A DNA stretch of 64,000 nt, from contig NZ_CP019113.1 in the NCBI RefSeq assembly GCF_001888805.2, positions 2,170,001-2,234,000 of the forward strand. The letters run 5' to 3'. Position 1 is the stretch's first letter, and each line of letters begins with the position of its first letter. The position numbers were made by a program, and so were the translations under genes. Below the pieces are notes generated by a model. It was not told the DNA's origin. It saw only the letters and a list, made by a program, of their open reading frames with translations, and did no database searches. The DNA comes from Enterobacter sp. SA187. Its GTDB lineage: Bacteria; Pseudomonadota; Gammaproteobacteria; Enterobacterales; Enterobacteriaceae. Shown one piece after another: positions 33,886-41,863 of this stretch.

Positions 33886-34884
33886 TTAAGACCGGCGCTT
33901 GCGGGTGATCAGCGTCATCGGCACTCTGACGGTCTCATTAACGGGATCGCCGGTAAGCGCGCGCTGCATCATATTGAAGGCTTTTTCCGCCCAGGCGTCT
34001 TCGTCCTGTTGCATTGACCAGACATTATTTGCCAGGAAACTCAGCATCGGGTGTTCATCAAAGGTGCCGATATCAATATCCGGGGAAAGCTCACCAAAGC
34101 GGGTACGCAGCGCATCGATAGCCCCCTCCAGTACCGGCAGCGATGAGGCGATAAATACCTCCGGCTGCCCATGTTGTGCAAGCAACCGATCCATGATCGC
34201 TCTGCCGCCTTCCGGCGTGTTTTCTGCTCCTTTGATGACCCAGTTACTGTGGTCTATGCCCTGTTTTTTCAGCGCCTGGAGGTATCCATCCAGCCGATCG
34301 CTGATGCTCGGTAACTCGGCATCGCCTGCCAGAAACCAGACGGGTTTTTTGCCTGACGCCAGCAGATTCTCGGTCAGCGTCTGACTACCTTGCGCATTTT
34401 GGCTTTCAACCAGCGCGTTGTTGCTGAACCTGAAATCGCGATCCAGTAGTACCATCGGTTTTTTTACCTGGCGCAGATGATGCTGTTGGTTTTCCAGCGA
34501 GGAGGGAACAATGAATAAGCCGTCTATGTTGCGGGCGATCAGCGCTCGTACCAGTTTGTTTTCGTACTCAATATCGTCATAGGTACAGCTGATGGTTAAC
34601 TGGTAGCCGGAGCGGCGACAGCGCAACTCCAGCTTTTCAGCCAGGGTGGCAAAGAAGACGTTTGAAATGTTCGGCACAATAAAACCGAGCGTGTCGGTTT
34701 TATTGAGTTTCAGACTTCGTGCCGAATGGTTAAGTACATAACCATAACGGTCTACATACTCCCTGATGCGCGCCTGAGTCTTTACGCTGATACGGTACTG
34801 CTCCGCTTTTCCGTTCAACACTAACCGCACGGTCGTGACTGACAAATTCAGTTCGTTGGCGATTTGTTCGACTGTTTTGGCCAC
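33886..34884 (-). CDS. LacI-family transcriptional regulator, Cra-like
   Basis: This 332-residue repressor has an N-terminal helix-turn-helix (VEQIANELNLSVTTVRLVLNGKAEQYRIS, residues 5-33) and hinge (VLNHSARSLKLNKTDTLGFIVPN), then a periplasmic-binding-protein-like effector domain. The NGKAEQYRIS stretch and the C-terminal FIASSLPVLEGAIDAL...DIDIGTFDEHPMLSFL resemble Cra (FruR) more than LacI or GalR. The gene is 59 bp downstream of the kinase on the same strand. Two matching 22-bp operators (30950, 36640) lie before the island's three transcription units. I infer it represses them until a pathway sugar or sugar phosphate binds. Effector unknown. Confidence 0.9.
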   Translation of the reverse strand: MAKTVEQIANELNLSVTTVRLVLNGKAEQYRISVKTQARIREYVDRYGYVLNHSARSLKLNKTDTLGFIVPNISNVFFATLAEKLELRCRRSGYQLTISCTYDDIEYENKLVRALIARNIDGLFIVPSSLENQQHHLRQVKKPMVLLDRDFRFSNNALVESQNAQGSQTLTENLLASGKKPVWFLAGDAELPSISDRLDGYLQALKKQGIDHSNWVIKGAENTPEGGRAIMDRLLAQHGQPEVFIASSLPVLEGAIDALRTRFGELSPDIDIGTFDEHPMLSFLANNVWSMQQDEDAWAEKAFNMMQRALTGDPVNETVRVPMTLITRKRRS

Positions 34885-34943
34885 TACAGTATGCTCCGGA
34901 CAGGTCTTTAGAGAATAGTGATGAGGCCATAATAGAACGATTA

Positions 34944-36536
34944 TCAGGCATTGTCTTTATGCATCAGTCGGTTAAGCGCTTGCTGATGTTCCCACATTTG
35001 TAGATAAACCTGATATTTACGGTCATGAGAGGACTTACGCGCCGGATTTGCCACAACTCTGCTGCCGGGCCTCACCATCTGTTGCGTCGCCGCGGCAAGA
35101 TCCGGGAATGCCTGACAAGCCACCGCGCCGGTAATCGCAGACCCCAAGGTTACGGCATCTTCTTCCTGCAATAGATGGATATCATAACCTGTAGCATCGG
35201 CATACTCACGCATCCATAGCGGGTTATGCGTAGCGCCGCCGCACAGCGCCAGCCGCGCAATGATATGCCCCTGTTTCTGCATGACCTCAATAATATGGCG
35301 TGTGCCGTAGGCGATGGCCTGAAGCGTGGCGAGGTACTGCCGCGCCACGCGGGATTCACCACGTTCCAGCTGTAACCCGCATATACTGCCGCGCGCGTCT
35401 GGTCGGGCGCGGGGAGAGCGGTTGCCGTGATGATCGGCCAGTATGTGCAAATCCGCTGTGGGCTCATTTTCGCGGGTTTCCAGCGCGGCCACCCACTCGT
35501 TAACCAGCGTAACCGGATGGTACCCACGCTGATGAGCCTGAGTAATCAGCTCTGTTCCTGTGCTGCACTCTTGCAACGTCCAGTCCACTAACGCGCCCGC
35601 AGCGCTTTGCCCGCCCTCGGTCAGCCAGTACCCTGGCAACATGGCTGACCAGTATGGCCCCCATACGCCGGGCGTCATGATGGCCGCTTCGCTACAAATC
35701 AGATGGCAGTTAGATGTGCCGCTTATCAGTGCCAGGGTACCCTGAGGTTGCCGTCCGGTTAAGGCTACGCCGCCGGCATGGGCGTCAATCATACCGCTGG
35801 CGACGACGACCTGCGTAGACAGCCCCAGCGCCTGAGCCGCCTCCGGCGTTAAGGTTCCGGCGCGAGCGGCGGGCGGCAGGATGCGCGGCGGAATTTTATC
35901 CCTCAGGGCTTCCAGCCCGGCGGCAGCCAGCAGCGTGTCGCTGAAACGCTGTTCATGAGCCAGATAGTTCCATTTGCAGGTCAGGGTGCACAGGCTGGCG
36001 ACATCCTCCCCTGTGGCCTTCCAGACCATAAAATCCGCCAGATCCAGTAAACGGTGTGCGCGTTGCCAGGTTTGCGGATGATGGTTCTTGAGCCAAAGCG
36101 CTTTCGGCAGTTCCATTTCAATACTGACTTCGCCGCCCGTATATTTAAGAGCGCGATCGCCAGTGGCATTGATCAACTGCGTTTCCCTCGCCGCGCGGTG
36201 ATCCATCCACATAATGATGTTGTGATCGTCAGCTTCGCCAGGCGATACGGCAAGCCCGTTGCCGTTTTTATCGATAGCCACCAGCGAACAGGTGGCATCA
36301 AAACCAATCGAAACTATCTGCCCGGCGTCAAGGCCAGCACTGGCGACAGCCTCTCTAACCGCCTCGCAACTCTGCTGCCAGATCTCAGCGGAGGACTGCT
36401 CTACCCGCGCCTCGGCGGGACGAAACTGTGAAATAGCGCGAGTGGCGAAAGCCAGCCGCTGGCCGTTTGCGTCAAATACCCCAGCGCGCACGCTGGCTGA
36501 ACCTATGTCTATGCCAAGGAAAAAACAGGTCGTCAT
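34944..36536 (-). CDS. FGGY-family pentulose kinase, probable D-ribulokinase
   Basis: This 530-residue cytoplasmic sugar kinase is predicted to phosphorylate a ketopentose. Domain I opens with the phosphate-binding loop GIDIGSASVRAGVFD. The stretch MWMDHRA (109-115) and SGMIDAHAGG with catalytic base Asp251 are typical of the pentulose-kinase branch whose Yersinia member phosphorylates D-ribulose. GTSNCHL (273-279), EGGQSAAGAL and the C-terminal LALCGGATHNPLWM complete the FGGY fold. The ribosome-binding site GGAG is well placed. It heads a leftward transcript with the regulator and is divergent from the isomerase. With a FucI-type isomerase and no aldolase, D-ribulose to D-ribulose 5-phosphate is the best guess; L-fuculose or L-ribulose is less likely. 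Confidence 0.85.
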   Translation of the reverse strand: MTTCFFLGIDIGSASVRAGVFDANGQRLAFATRAISQFRPAEARVEQSSAEIWQQSCEAVREAVASAGLDAGQIVSIGFDATCSLVAIDKNGNGLAVSPGEADDHNIIMWMDHRAARETQLINATGDRALKYTGGEVSIEMELPKALWLKNHHPQTWQRAHRLLDLADFMVWKATGEDVASLCTLTCKWNYLAHEQRFSDTLLAAAGLEALRDKIPPRILPPAARAGTLTPEAAQALGLSTQVVVASGMIDAHAGGVALTGRQPQGTLALISGTSNCHLICSEAAIMTPGVWGPYWSAMLPGYWLTEGGQSAAGALVDWTLQECSTGTELITQAHQRGYHPVTLVNEWVAALETRENEPTADLHILADHHGNRSPRARPDARGSICGLQLERGESRVARQYLATLQAIAYGTRHIIEVMQKQGHIIARLALCGGATHNPLWMREYADATGYDIHLLQEEDAVTLGSAITGAVACQAFPDLAAATQQMVRPGSRVVANPARKSSHDRKYQVYLQMWEHQQALNRLMHKDNA

Positions 36537-36582
36537 TTTCTGCTCCAGAAAGTCAGGGTTACATCCCTGTGGTTAAACCGCT

Positions 36583-36598
36583 CGTGAGGATCCTCACA
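36583..36598. promoter_or_regulatory. Strong CRP-like site between kinase and isomerase genes
   Basis: CGTGA-GGATCC-TCACA matches TGTGA-N6-TCACA at 9 of 10 conserved positions (fully in the minus-strand left half). Its centre is about 61.5 bp before the predicted isomerase start at about 36652, the classic class I distance. Confidence 0.7.
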
Positions 36599-36615
36599 AA
36601 ACCCGGCGAAAAATG

Positions 36616-36645
36616 TTGTGATGAAAATCAGAAAAACTCTATGCT
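36616..36645 (+). promoter_or_regulatory. Predicted isomerase promoter
   Basis: -35 TTGTGA (36616-36621) and -10 TATGCT (36640-36645) are 18 bp apart. The -10 lies inside the 22-bp operator. A second CRP-like match (TGTGA-TGAAAA-TCAGA, 36617-36632) overlaps the -35; it is about 60 bp from a possible kinase promoter on the other strand (-35 TTGTGA at 36599-36594, -10 TTTAAC at 36577-36572). Confidence 0.5.
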
Positions 36646-36661
36646 AATTCGAGTTAGCAAA
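36640..36661. promoter_or_regulatory. LacI-family operator O2 (island regulon)
   Basis: TATGCTAATTC/GAGTTAGCAAA is the reverse complement of operator O1 (30950-30971) at all but one of 22 positions. It overlaps the isomerase -10 and lies in the divergent kinase-isomerase control region, so it can serve both transcripts. Confidence 0.85.
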
Positions 36662-36720
36662 AGGATTTGACGCCAGGGGCGTTGAGGGCAATCACATATC
36701 TGTAAGGATGAGATCTCATT

Positions 36721-38499
36721 ATGAAAGGTAAAAAGGTTCTTCCGAAGATTGGCATTCGTCCTGTCATTGACGGGCGGCGGATGGGCATTCGCGAATCGCT
36801 GGAAGCGCAAACGATGAATATGGCGTATGCCACCGCGAATCTGTTGCAGGCAAAACTGCGTCACGCCTGCGGCAGTGAAGTGGAGTGCATAATCGCTGAT
36901 ACCTGCATCGCCGGGCTGACAGAGTCCGCGGCCTGTGAGGAGAAATTCTCGGCGCAGAACGTCGGGCTGACTATCACCGTCACGCCCTGCTGGTGCTATG
37001 GCAGTGAAACCATTGATGTTGATCCGTTGCGCCCAAAAGCGATCTGGGGGTTTAACGGCACGGAGCGACCCGGCGCTGTTTATCTGGCGTCAGCGTTGGC
37101 GGCACATAATCAGCAGGGCATTCCGGCCTTTTCGATTTACGGCCAGGATGTACATGACAGTGACGACACCGCCATCCCGCCGGATGTGGAAGAAAAATTG
37201 CTGCGTTTTGCACGTGCAGGCCTGACGGTGACCAGCATGAAGGGCAAAAGCTATTTAGCTTTAGGCGGCGTTTCAATGGGAATTGCGGGGTCACTTGTCG
37301 ATCATGATTTTTTTGCGTCCTGGCTGGGCATGAGGGTGCAGTCCGTTGATATGACCGAACTCCGCCGCCGTATCGATCAACATATTTATGATGAAGATGA
37401 ACTGGCCCTTGCGCTGGCATGGGCGACGGAGAAATTCCGCTTCGGAGAAGACCGAAACGCGCAGCACAATCAGCGTAACGAAGCACAGCAGCGGGAGATC
37501 CTGCGGGAAAGTTTACTGATGGCTATCTGTATCCGCGACATGATGCAGGGCAATCCGGTGCTGGCCCGAGCAGGCTTTTGTGAAGAGGCCCTGGGCTATA
37601 ACGCTGTCGCAGCCGGGTTTCAGGGGCAGCGGCACTGGACGGATCAATACCCGAACGGCGACATGGCAGAAGCGCTGCTGAACAGCTCATTTGACTGGAA
37701 TGGCATCCGCCAGCCCTACGTTGTGGCCACGGAGAACGACAGTCTGAATGGCGTCGCGATGCTGATGGGGCACCTGATGACGGGCACGGCGCAGATCTTC
37801 GCTGATGTGCGCACCTATTGGTCGCCGGAAGCGGTTGAACGAGTAACGGGCGAGACGCTCAGCGGCGTGGCGGAGCAGGGGATTATTCATCTCATTAATT
37901 CCGGTTCGGCGGCGCTCGATGGCACCGCGCAGCAGACGGACATCAAAGGAAATCCTACCCTCAAGCCCCATTGGGAAATCAGCACCACGGAGGTAGACGC
38001 CTGTCTTAATGCCACTCGCTGGTGTCCGGCGGTACATGAGTATTTTCGCGGCGGCGGCTTTTCGTCACAGTTTGTCACCCGCGGCGGGGTGCCTTTTACC
38101 ATGACGCGCGTAAATATGGTGAAAGGGATCGGGCCAGTACTGCAAATTGCTGAAGGCTGGAGTGTTGAGCTACCGGAAGCGATCCATGCGGTACTGGAAC
38201 AACGCACAGACCCGACCTGGCCCACCACCTGGTTTGCGCCGCGTCTTACGGGCCGTGGCCCGTTCCGTGATGTCTGGTCAGTGATGTCTGGCTGGGGCGC
38301 AAATCACGCTGTACTGACGGCGGGCCATGTCGGTGCGGATTTCATTACGCTGGCCGCCATGTTGCGTATTCCGGTCAGCATGCACAATATTGAGGAGGAG
38401 CAGGTGTGGCGACCGTCTGCGTGGGCGGCGCACGGAATGGATCCGGAAGGGCAGGATTACCGCGCCTGCCGCAACTACGGACCGCTGTACAGGCGCTAA
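36721..38499 (+). CDS. fucI: FucI-type L-fucose/D-arabinose isomerase
   Basis: This 592-residue cytoplasmic aldose-ketose isomerase is very close to E. coli FucI (591 residues) over its whole length. FucI converts L-fucose to L-fuculose and also D-arabinose, which shares the stereochemistry, to D-ribulose. Mn-binding residues are in place: Glu338 (VVATENDSLNG), Asp362 (FADVRTYW) and the His of VSMHNIEEE. The substrate-site stretch GFNGTERPGAVY is intact. No FucA aldolase, FucO or FucP gene is nearby. The neighbours are a pentulose kinase and a GH172-family enzyme, so a D-arabinose role is favoured. Symbol is by homology; this may be a second, specialised copy in the genome. Confidence 0.9.
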   Translation: MKGKKVLPKIGIRPVIDGRRMGIRESLEAQTMNMAYATANLLQAKLRHACGSEVECIIADTCIAGLTESAACEEKFSAQNVGLTITVTPCWCYGSETIDVDPLRPKAIWGFNGTERPGAVYLASALAAHNQQGIPAFSIYGQDVHDSDDTAIPPDVEEKLLRFARAGLTVTSMKGKSYLALGGVSMGIAGSLVDHDFFASWLGMRVQSVDMTELRRRIDQHIYDEDELALALAWATEKFRFGEDRNAQHNQRNEAQQREILRESLLMAICIRDMMQGNPVLARAGFCEEALGYNAVAAGFQGQRHWTDQYPNGDMAEALLNSSFDWNGIRQPYVVATENDSLNGVAMLMGHLMTGTAQIFADVRTYWSPEAVERVTGETLSGVAEQGIIHLINSGSAALDGTAQQTDIKGNPTLKPHWEISTTEVDACLNATRWCPAVHEYFRGGGFSSQFVTRGGVPFTMTRVNMVKGIGPVLQIAEGWSVELPEAIHAVLEQRTDPTWPTTWFAPRLTGRGPFRDVWSVMSGWGANHAVLTAGHVGADFITLAAMLRIPVSMHNIEEEQVWRPSAWAAHGMDPEGQDYRACRNYGPLYRR

Positions 38500-38515
38500 G
38501 GAAAAGCAAACCGGT

Positions 38516-38543
38516 TAGCCCCGGTCAGGTCTGGTCGGGGCTT
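38516..38543. terminator. Hairpin between convergent isomerase and yajR genes
   Basis: AGCCCCG and CGGGGCT pair around a 12-nt loop, 17 bp after the isomerase stop and touching the yajR stop. There is no real T run, so it is a weak terminator candidate. It marks the right junction of the inserted island. Confidence 0.45.
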
Positions 38544-39906
38544 AACGTGCCAGCAGCGCCTGTTCGATCTCAAAGCGATTCGTCACTTTGCTGTCGATTT
38601 TGATGTATACGCTGCGCTCATCCTGCACCACCAGCACCTCGCTCACCCCGGGCAACGCGCGTAACTGCTCGCCCAGCGTGTCATCTGCGGGAACATCCGC
38701 CGGAATTTCCACGCGCAGACTGCTGACGTAAGCCGGTTCGCTCATGGTCAGGGATACCAGCAGCCAGAGGGTCGCCAGCAGCGCGCCAGCCAGAAATACC
38801 GTCTGCGAATCAAACATACCGTCCACCCAACCCGCCATCGAGCCGCCAATAGCCACACCCAGGAACTGGCTGGTGGAATAGATACCCATCGCCGTGCCTT
38901 TATAGCCCGCCGGGGCTTCTTTACTGATCAACGATGGCAACAGCGCTTCCATCAGGTTAAAGGCGAGGAAGAAGATCTGCACGCCCAGCACCTGCTCCCA
39001 GAAATGCGGCCCGGCGCCCCATAACACGATTTCGGCAATCAGCAGCAGCGCAACGCAGAAGACAAACACCCGCTTCATGCGGCGTTTTACTTCCGCATAG
39101 ATGATAAAGGGCACCACGCAGACAAAAGAAATCAGCATGGTCGCCAGATAGATTTTCCAGTGATCCGCGGTGGCAAAGCCCGCGGCTTCCAGCTGGCCGG
39201 GCAGGGCGACGAAGGTGGACATCAGCAAAATGTGCAGGCACATGATGCCGAAATTGAGTTTTAACAGCTTCGGGCTGGCGATAACTTTGCTGAAGCAGCC
39301 TTTGACCATGCCTGATTCACGGTTCAGCACATGGTTTTTGCTGTCCGGCACCACCCATAGCGTCAGGGCGATACCGGCGGTTGCCAGCGCGGCGATCATC
39401 CAGAACAGCGCATGCAGGCCGAGCTTATGGGTGATGATGGGGCCGAGCACCATGGCGATGGCAAAGGTCACCCCAAAACTGACGCCAATAAACGCCATCG
39501 CTTTGGTGCGGTTCTGTTCGCGGGTTAAATCGGAGAGCAGCGCCATCACGGCGGCGGCAATCGCGCCTGAGCCTTGCAGCGCACGGCCAAGAATAATGCC
39601 CCAGATCGAGTCCGACAGGGCCGCCACCACGCTGCCAATAACAAAAATAGCCAGCCCGCCGACGATCAGCGGTTTGCGTCCGATACGATCGGACAATAAT
39701 CCAAAGGGGATCTGAAAAATGGCCTGCGCCAGCCCATAAATACCAATGGCGAAACCAATCAGCGCTTCGCTTGCGCCCTGCAAAGCCATACCGTAAGTGG
39801 TGAGAACGGGCAGGACCATAAACATGCCGAGCATACGCAACGAGAACACAGTCCCTAAACCCCAGGTGGCGCGTAACTCGCCTGGCGTCATTTTATAATC
39901 GTTCAT
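38542..39906 (-). CDS. yajR: YajR major facilitator transporter with C-terminal YAM domain
   Basis: This 454-residue inner-membrane drug:H+ antiporter-type MFS protein has an unknown substrate. It has 12 helices, the motif A loop GLLSDRIGRKPLIVGG, and a cytoplasmic C-terminal ferredoxin-like YAM domain (about residues 385-454, VEIPADVP...SKVTNRFEIEQALL), which defines YajR. The ATG at 39906 matches E. coli and has GAGG five bases away; a GTG two codons earlier is not preferred. It lies downstream of cyoE beyond a strong terminator. Confidence 0.95.
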   Translation of the reverse strand: MNDYKMTPGELRATWGLGTVFSLRMLGMFMVLPVLTTYGMALQGASEALIGFAIGIYGLAQAIFQIPFGLLSDRIGRKPLIVGGLAIFVIGSVVAALSDSIWGIILGRALQGSGAIAAAVMALLSDLTREQNRTKAMAFIGVSFGVTFAIAMVLGPIITHKLGLHALFWMIAALATAGIALTLWVVPDSKNHVLNRESGMVKGCFSKVIASPKLLKLNFGIMCLHILLMSTFVALPGQLEAAGFATADHWKIYLATMLISFVCVVPFIIYAEVKRRMKRVFVFCVALLLIAEIVLWGAGPHFWEQVLGVQIFFLAFNLMEALLPSLISKEAPAGYKGTAMGIYSTSQFLGVAIGGSMAGWVDGMFDSQTVFLAGALLATLWLLVSLTMSEPAYVSSLRVEIPADVPADDTLGEQLRALPGVSEVLVVQDERSVYIKIDSKVTNRFEIEQALLAR

Positions 39907-39981
39907 TTCCACCTCAAATTCTAAAACCGGGCATAGTGTAGTGCGGGGGCAGGGCAGGGTAAAGCGGGGTATTTTACAAAT

Positions 39982-40007
39982 AAAAAAGGGTGCCGTAGCA
40001 CCCTTTT
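39982..40007 (-). terminator. cyo operon terminator
   Basis: On the minus strand AAAAGGGTGC / GCACCCTTTT with a 4-nt loop leads into TTTTTTATTTG, 14 bp after the cyoE stop. Confidence 0.93.
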
Positions 40008-40020
40008 AGGTATTAATGCG

Positions 40021-40908
40021 TTACCAGACGTAAGTAAGCAGGCTGTGAGAATCCGGGACCATAAAGTCGACGGACATCATCACCGACAGCGAGGTAATGG
40101 CGACGATAGAAAAGACGAACAGCTTACGCGCCCAGACTTTATCATCTTCCACTTTATAACCACGCAGCGCCATTCCGAGCCACCAGACGCTCACCGCCGC
40201 AGCCACCACCAGATATTTATAACCGGCATAGCCACCCAGAGTGAGCATCAGCGTCGCCACAGCGAAGGCGATGATATACAGCGTGATATGGTTTTTGGCA
40301 ACCGAGATGCCTTTCACTACCGGCAGTACCGGGATGTTCGCCGCCTGATAATCCTTAAAGCGGAAAATCGCGATGGCGTAGGAGTGGGGCATCTGCCACA
40401 GGCTGAAAATCGCCAGCAGGATCAGCGCGCCACTGTCAAAATCACCGGTTACCGCGCAGTAGCCAATCACCGGCGGCGCAGCGCCGGAGAGAGAGCCAAT
40501 CAGGGTGCCATAAACGGAGTGGCGTTTCATGTACAGGCTGTAAACGCCGACATAAACCACAAACCCCATCACGCCCAGCCAGCAGGCCAGCGGGTTAGCA
40601 CCAAACCACAGCAGCATAAAGCCAGCAATACCCAACAAGGTGGCATACACCAGCGACATTTTCGGCGAAATCAGGCCCTTGACCAGTACCCGGTTCTTCG
40701 TGCGCTCCATTTTGCGGTCAATATCGCGGTCGATGTAGTTGTTAAATACACAACCGGATGCGACTACCAGTGACACGCCAATCAGCGTAGCAGCGAAAAG
40801 GGGATAGTCGATGCTGCCCTTGGAGGCCAGCAGGAACCCCCCGATCACGGAGATCAGGTTACCGAAAATGATGCCTGGTTTCGTTACTTGCAGGTATTGC
40901 TTAATCAT
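40021..40908 (-). CDS. cyoE: CyoE heme O synthase (protoheme IX farnesyltransferase)
   Basis: CyoE attaches a farnesyl group to heme B, giving the heme O of cytochrome bo3. The 295-residue product is a polytopic UbiA-family prenyltransferase with the Asp-rich motif NNYIDRDIDRKMERT and the second motif around RFKDYQAANIP. ATG 40908 gives the family N terminus (MIKQYLQVTKPGIIFGN); the frame extends 15 codons upstream into cyoD. It is the last gene of cyoABCDE, 11 bp after cyoD. Farnesyl diphosphate comes from IspA, also in this window. Confidence 0.97.
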   Translation of the reverse strand: MIKQYLQVTKPGIIFGNLISVIGGFLLASKGSIDYPLFAATLIGVSLVVASGCVFNNYIDRDIDRKMERTKNRVLVKGLISPKMSLVYATLLGIAGFMLLWFGANPLACWLGVMGFVVYVGVYSLYMKRHSVYGTLIGSLSGAAPPVIGYCAVTGDFDSGALILLAIFSLWQMPHSYAIAIFRFKDYQAANIPVLPVVKGISVAKNHITLYIIAFAVATLMLTLGGYAGYKYLVVAAAVSVWWLGMALRGYKVEDDKVWARKLFVFSIVAITSLSVMMSVDFMVPDSHSLLTYVW

Positions 40909-40919
40909 ACTCGCCGCTC

Positions 40920-41249
40920 TTAGTGAACCATCATGTTGTTGTTCAGGCTCCACATAATCCAGATGGATCCTGCAACCACTATGGCGATAATCAGCACGGT
41001 AAAGACAAAGGCCACCAGGTTCCAGCGATCCTCAGAAGAGGTATTCATATGCAGGAAGCACACCAGGTGAACCAGAATCTGTACCACTGCCATCCCCACG
41101 ACGACGCTAACCAGCGTGGCATGAGAAGCAGTGCCGTTCATTACCATCCAGAACGGGATCACCGTCAGGATGATCGACAGGATAAAACCTGTCATGTACG
41201 TTTTTACGGTACCGTGAGAAGCGCCGCTATGATCGGTTGGATGACTCAT
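40920..41249 (-). CDS. cyoD: CyoD cytochrome bo3 oxidase subunit IV
   Basis: CyoD is a small subunit of the quinol oxidase that helps assemble the CuB site. The 109-residue product has three membrane helices after a short polar N terminus (MSHPTDHSGASHGTVKTYMTG). The start overlaps the cyoC stop by one base (TAATG), so translation is coupled. Equal in length to E. coli CyoD. Confidence 0.97.
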   Translation of the reverse strand: MSHPTDHSGASHGTVKTYMTGFILSIILTVIPFWMVMNGTASHATLVSVVVGMAVVQILVHLVCFLHMNTSSEDRWNLVAFVFTVLIIAIVVAGSIWIMWSLNNNMMVH

Positions 41250-41863
41250 TACATTGCCCCCATCAGATAAACAACAGAGAACACACAGATCCACACCACG
41301 TCCAGGAAGTGCCAGAACATGCTCAGGCACATCAGACGGGTACGGTTAGTGCTGGTCAGTCCGCGACGGGAAACCTGGAACATCATCAGCGCCATCCACA
41401 CCAGACCAGAGGTCACGTGCACGCCGTGGGTACCTACCAGGGCGAAGAACCCGGACAGGAAGCCGCTGCGATCCGGGCCGAAGCCTTCGGCGATCAGATG
41501 ATGGAATTCATAGATTTCCATCCCAACGAAGCCCGCACCAAACAGGAAGGTCAGCGCCAGCCAGGACAGAACCTGGCTTTTGTTCCCTTTATCCATGGCG
41601 ATAACCGCCATGCCGTAGGTGATGGAGCTAAACAGCAGGAGGAAAGTTTCCACCAGCACGAACGGCAGTTCAAAAATATCTTTACCGCTCGGGCCGCCCG
41701 CTGTGCCGTTCACCAGAACGGCATAGGTTGCGAACAGACATGCAAAGAGAATGCAGTCGCTCATCAGGTAGATCCAGAAGCCAAAGACTTTATTGGCTCC
41801 TGCATCGTGATGCCCATGGTCATGCGCATGAGCGCCAGAATGTGCCAGAGAATCAGTTGACAT
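41249..41863 (-). CDS. cyoC: CyoC cytochrome bo3 oxidase subunit III
   Basis: CyoC is the five-helix subunit III of the bo3 ubiquinol oxidase. The 204-residue product has a His-rich N terminus (HSGAHAHDHGHHDAGANK), then FGFWIYLMSDCILFACLFATY. The start lies 11 bp inside cyoB, so the genes overlap, as in E. coli. It belongs to the heme-copper oxidase subunit III family. Confidence 0.97.
   Translation of the reverse strand: MSTDSLAHSGAHAHDHGHHDAGANKVFGFWIYLMSDCILFACLFATYAVLVNGTAGGPSGKDIFELPFVLVETFLLLFSSITYGMAVIAMDKGNKSQVLSWLALTFLFGAGFVGMEIYEFHHLIAEGFGPDRSGFLSGFFALVGTHGVHVTSGLVWMALMMFQVSRRGLTSTNRTRLMCLSMFWHFLDVVWICVFSVVYLMGAM

Noticed and set aside
30891..38499. The island as an L-fucose utilisation operon
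   Set aside because: Only the isomerase is fucose-like. There is no fuculose-phosphate aldolase, lactaldehyde reductase, FucP or FucR, and the kinase is of the pentulose/D-ribulokinase type. It cannot be fully excluded without assays.
30792..38541. The island as a transposon or integrative element
   Set aside because: No integrase, transposase, tRNA target, flanking direct repeat or target duplication was found at either edge. Its placement between yajQ and yajR points to old transfer or homologous exchange.
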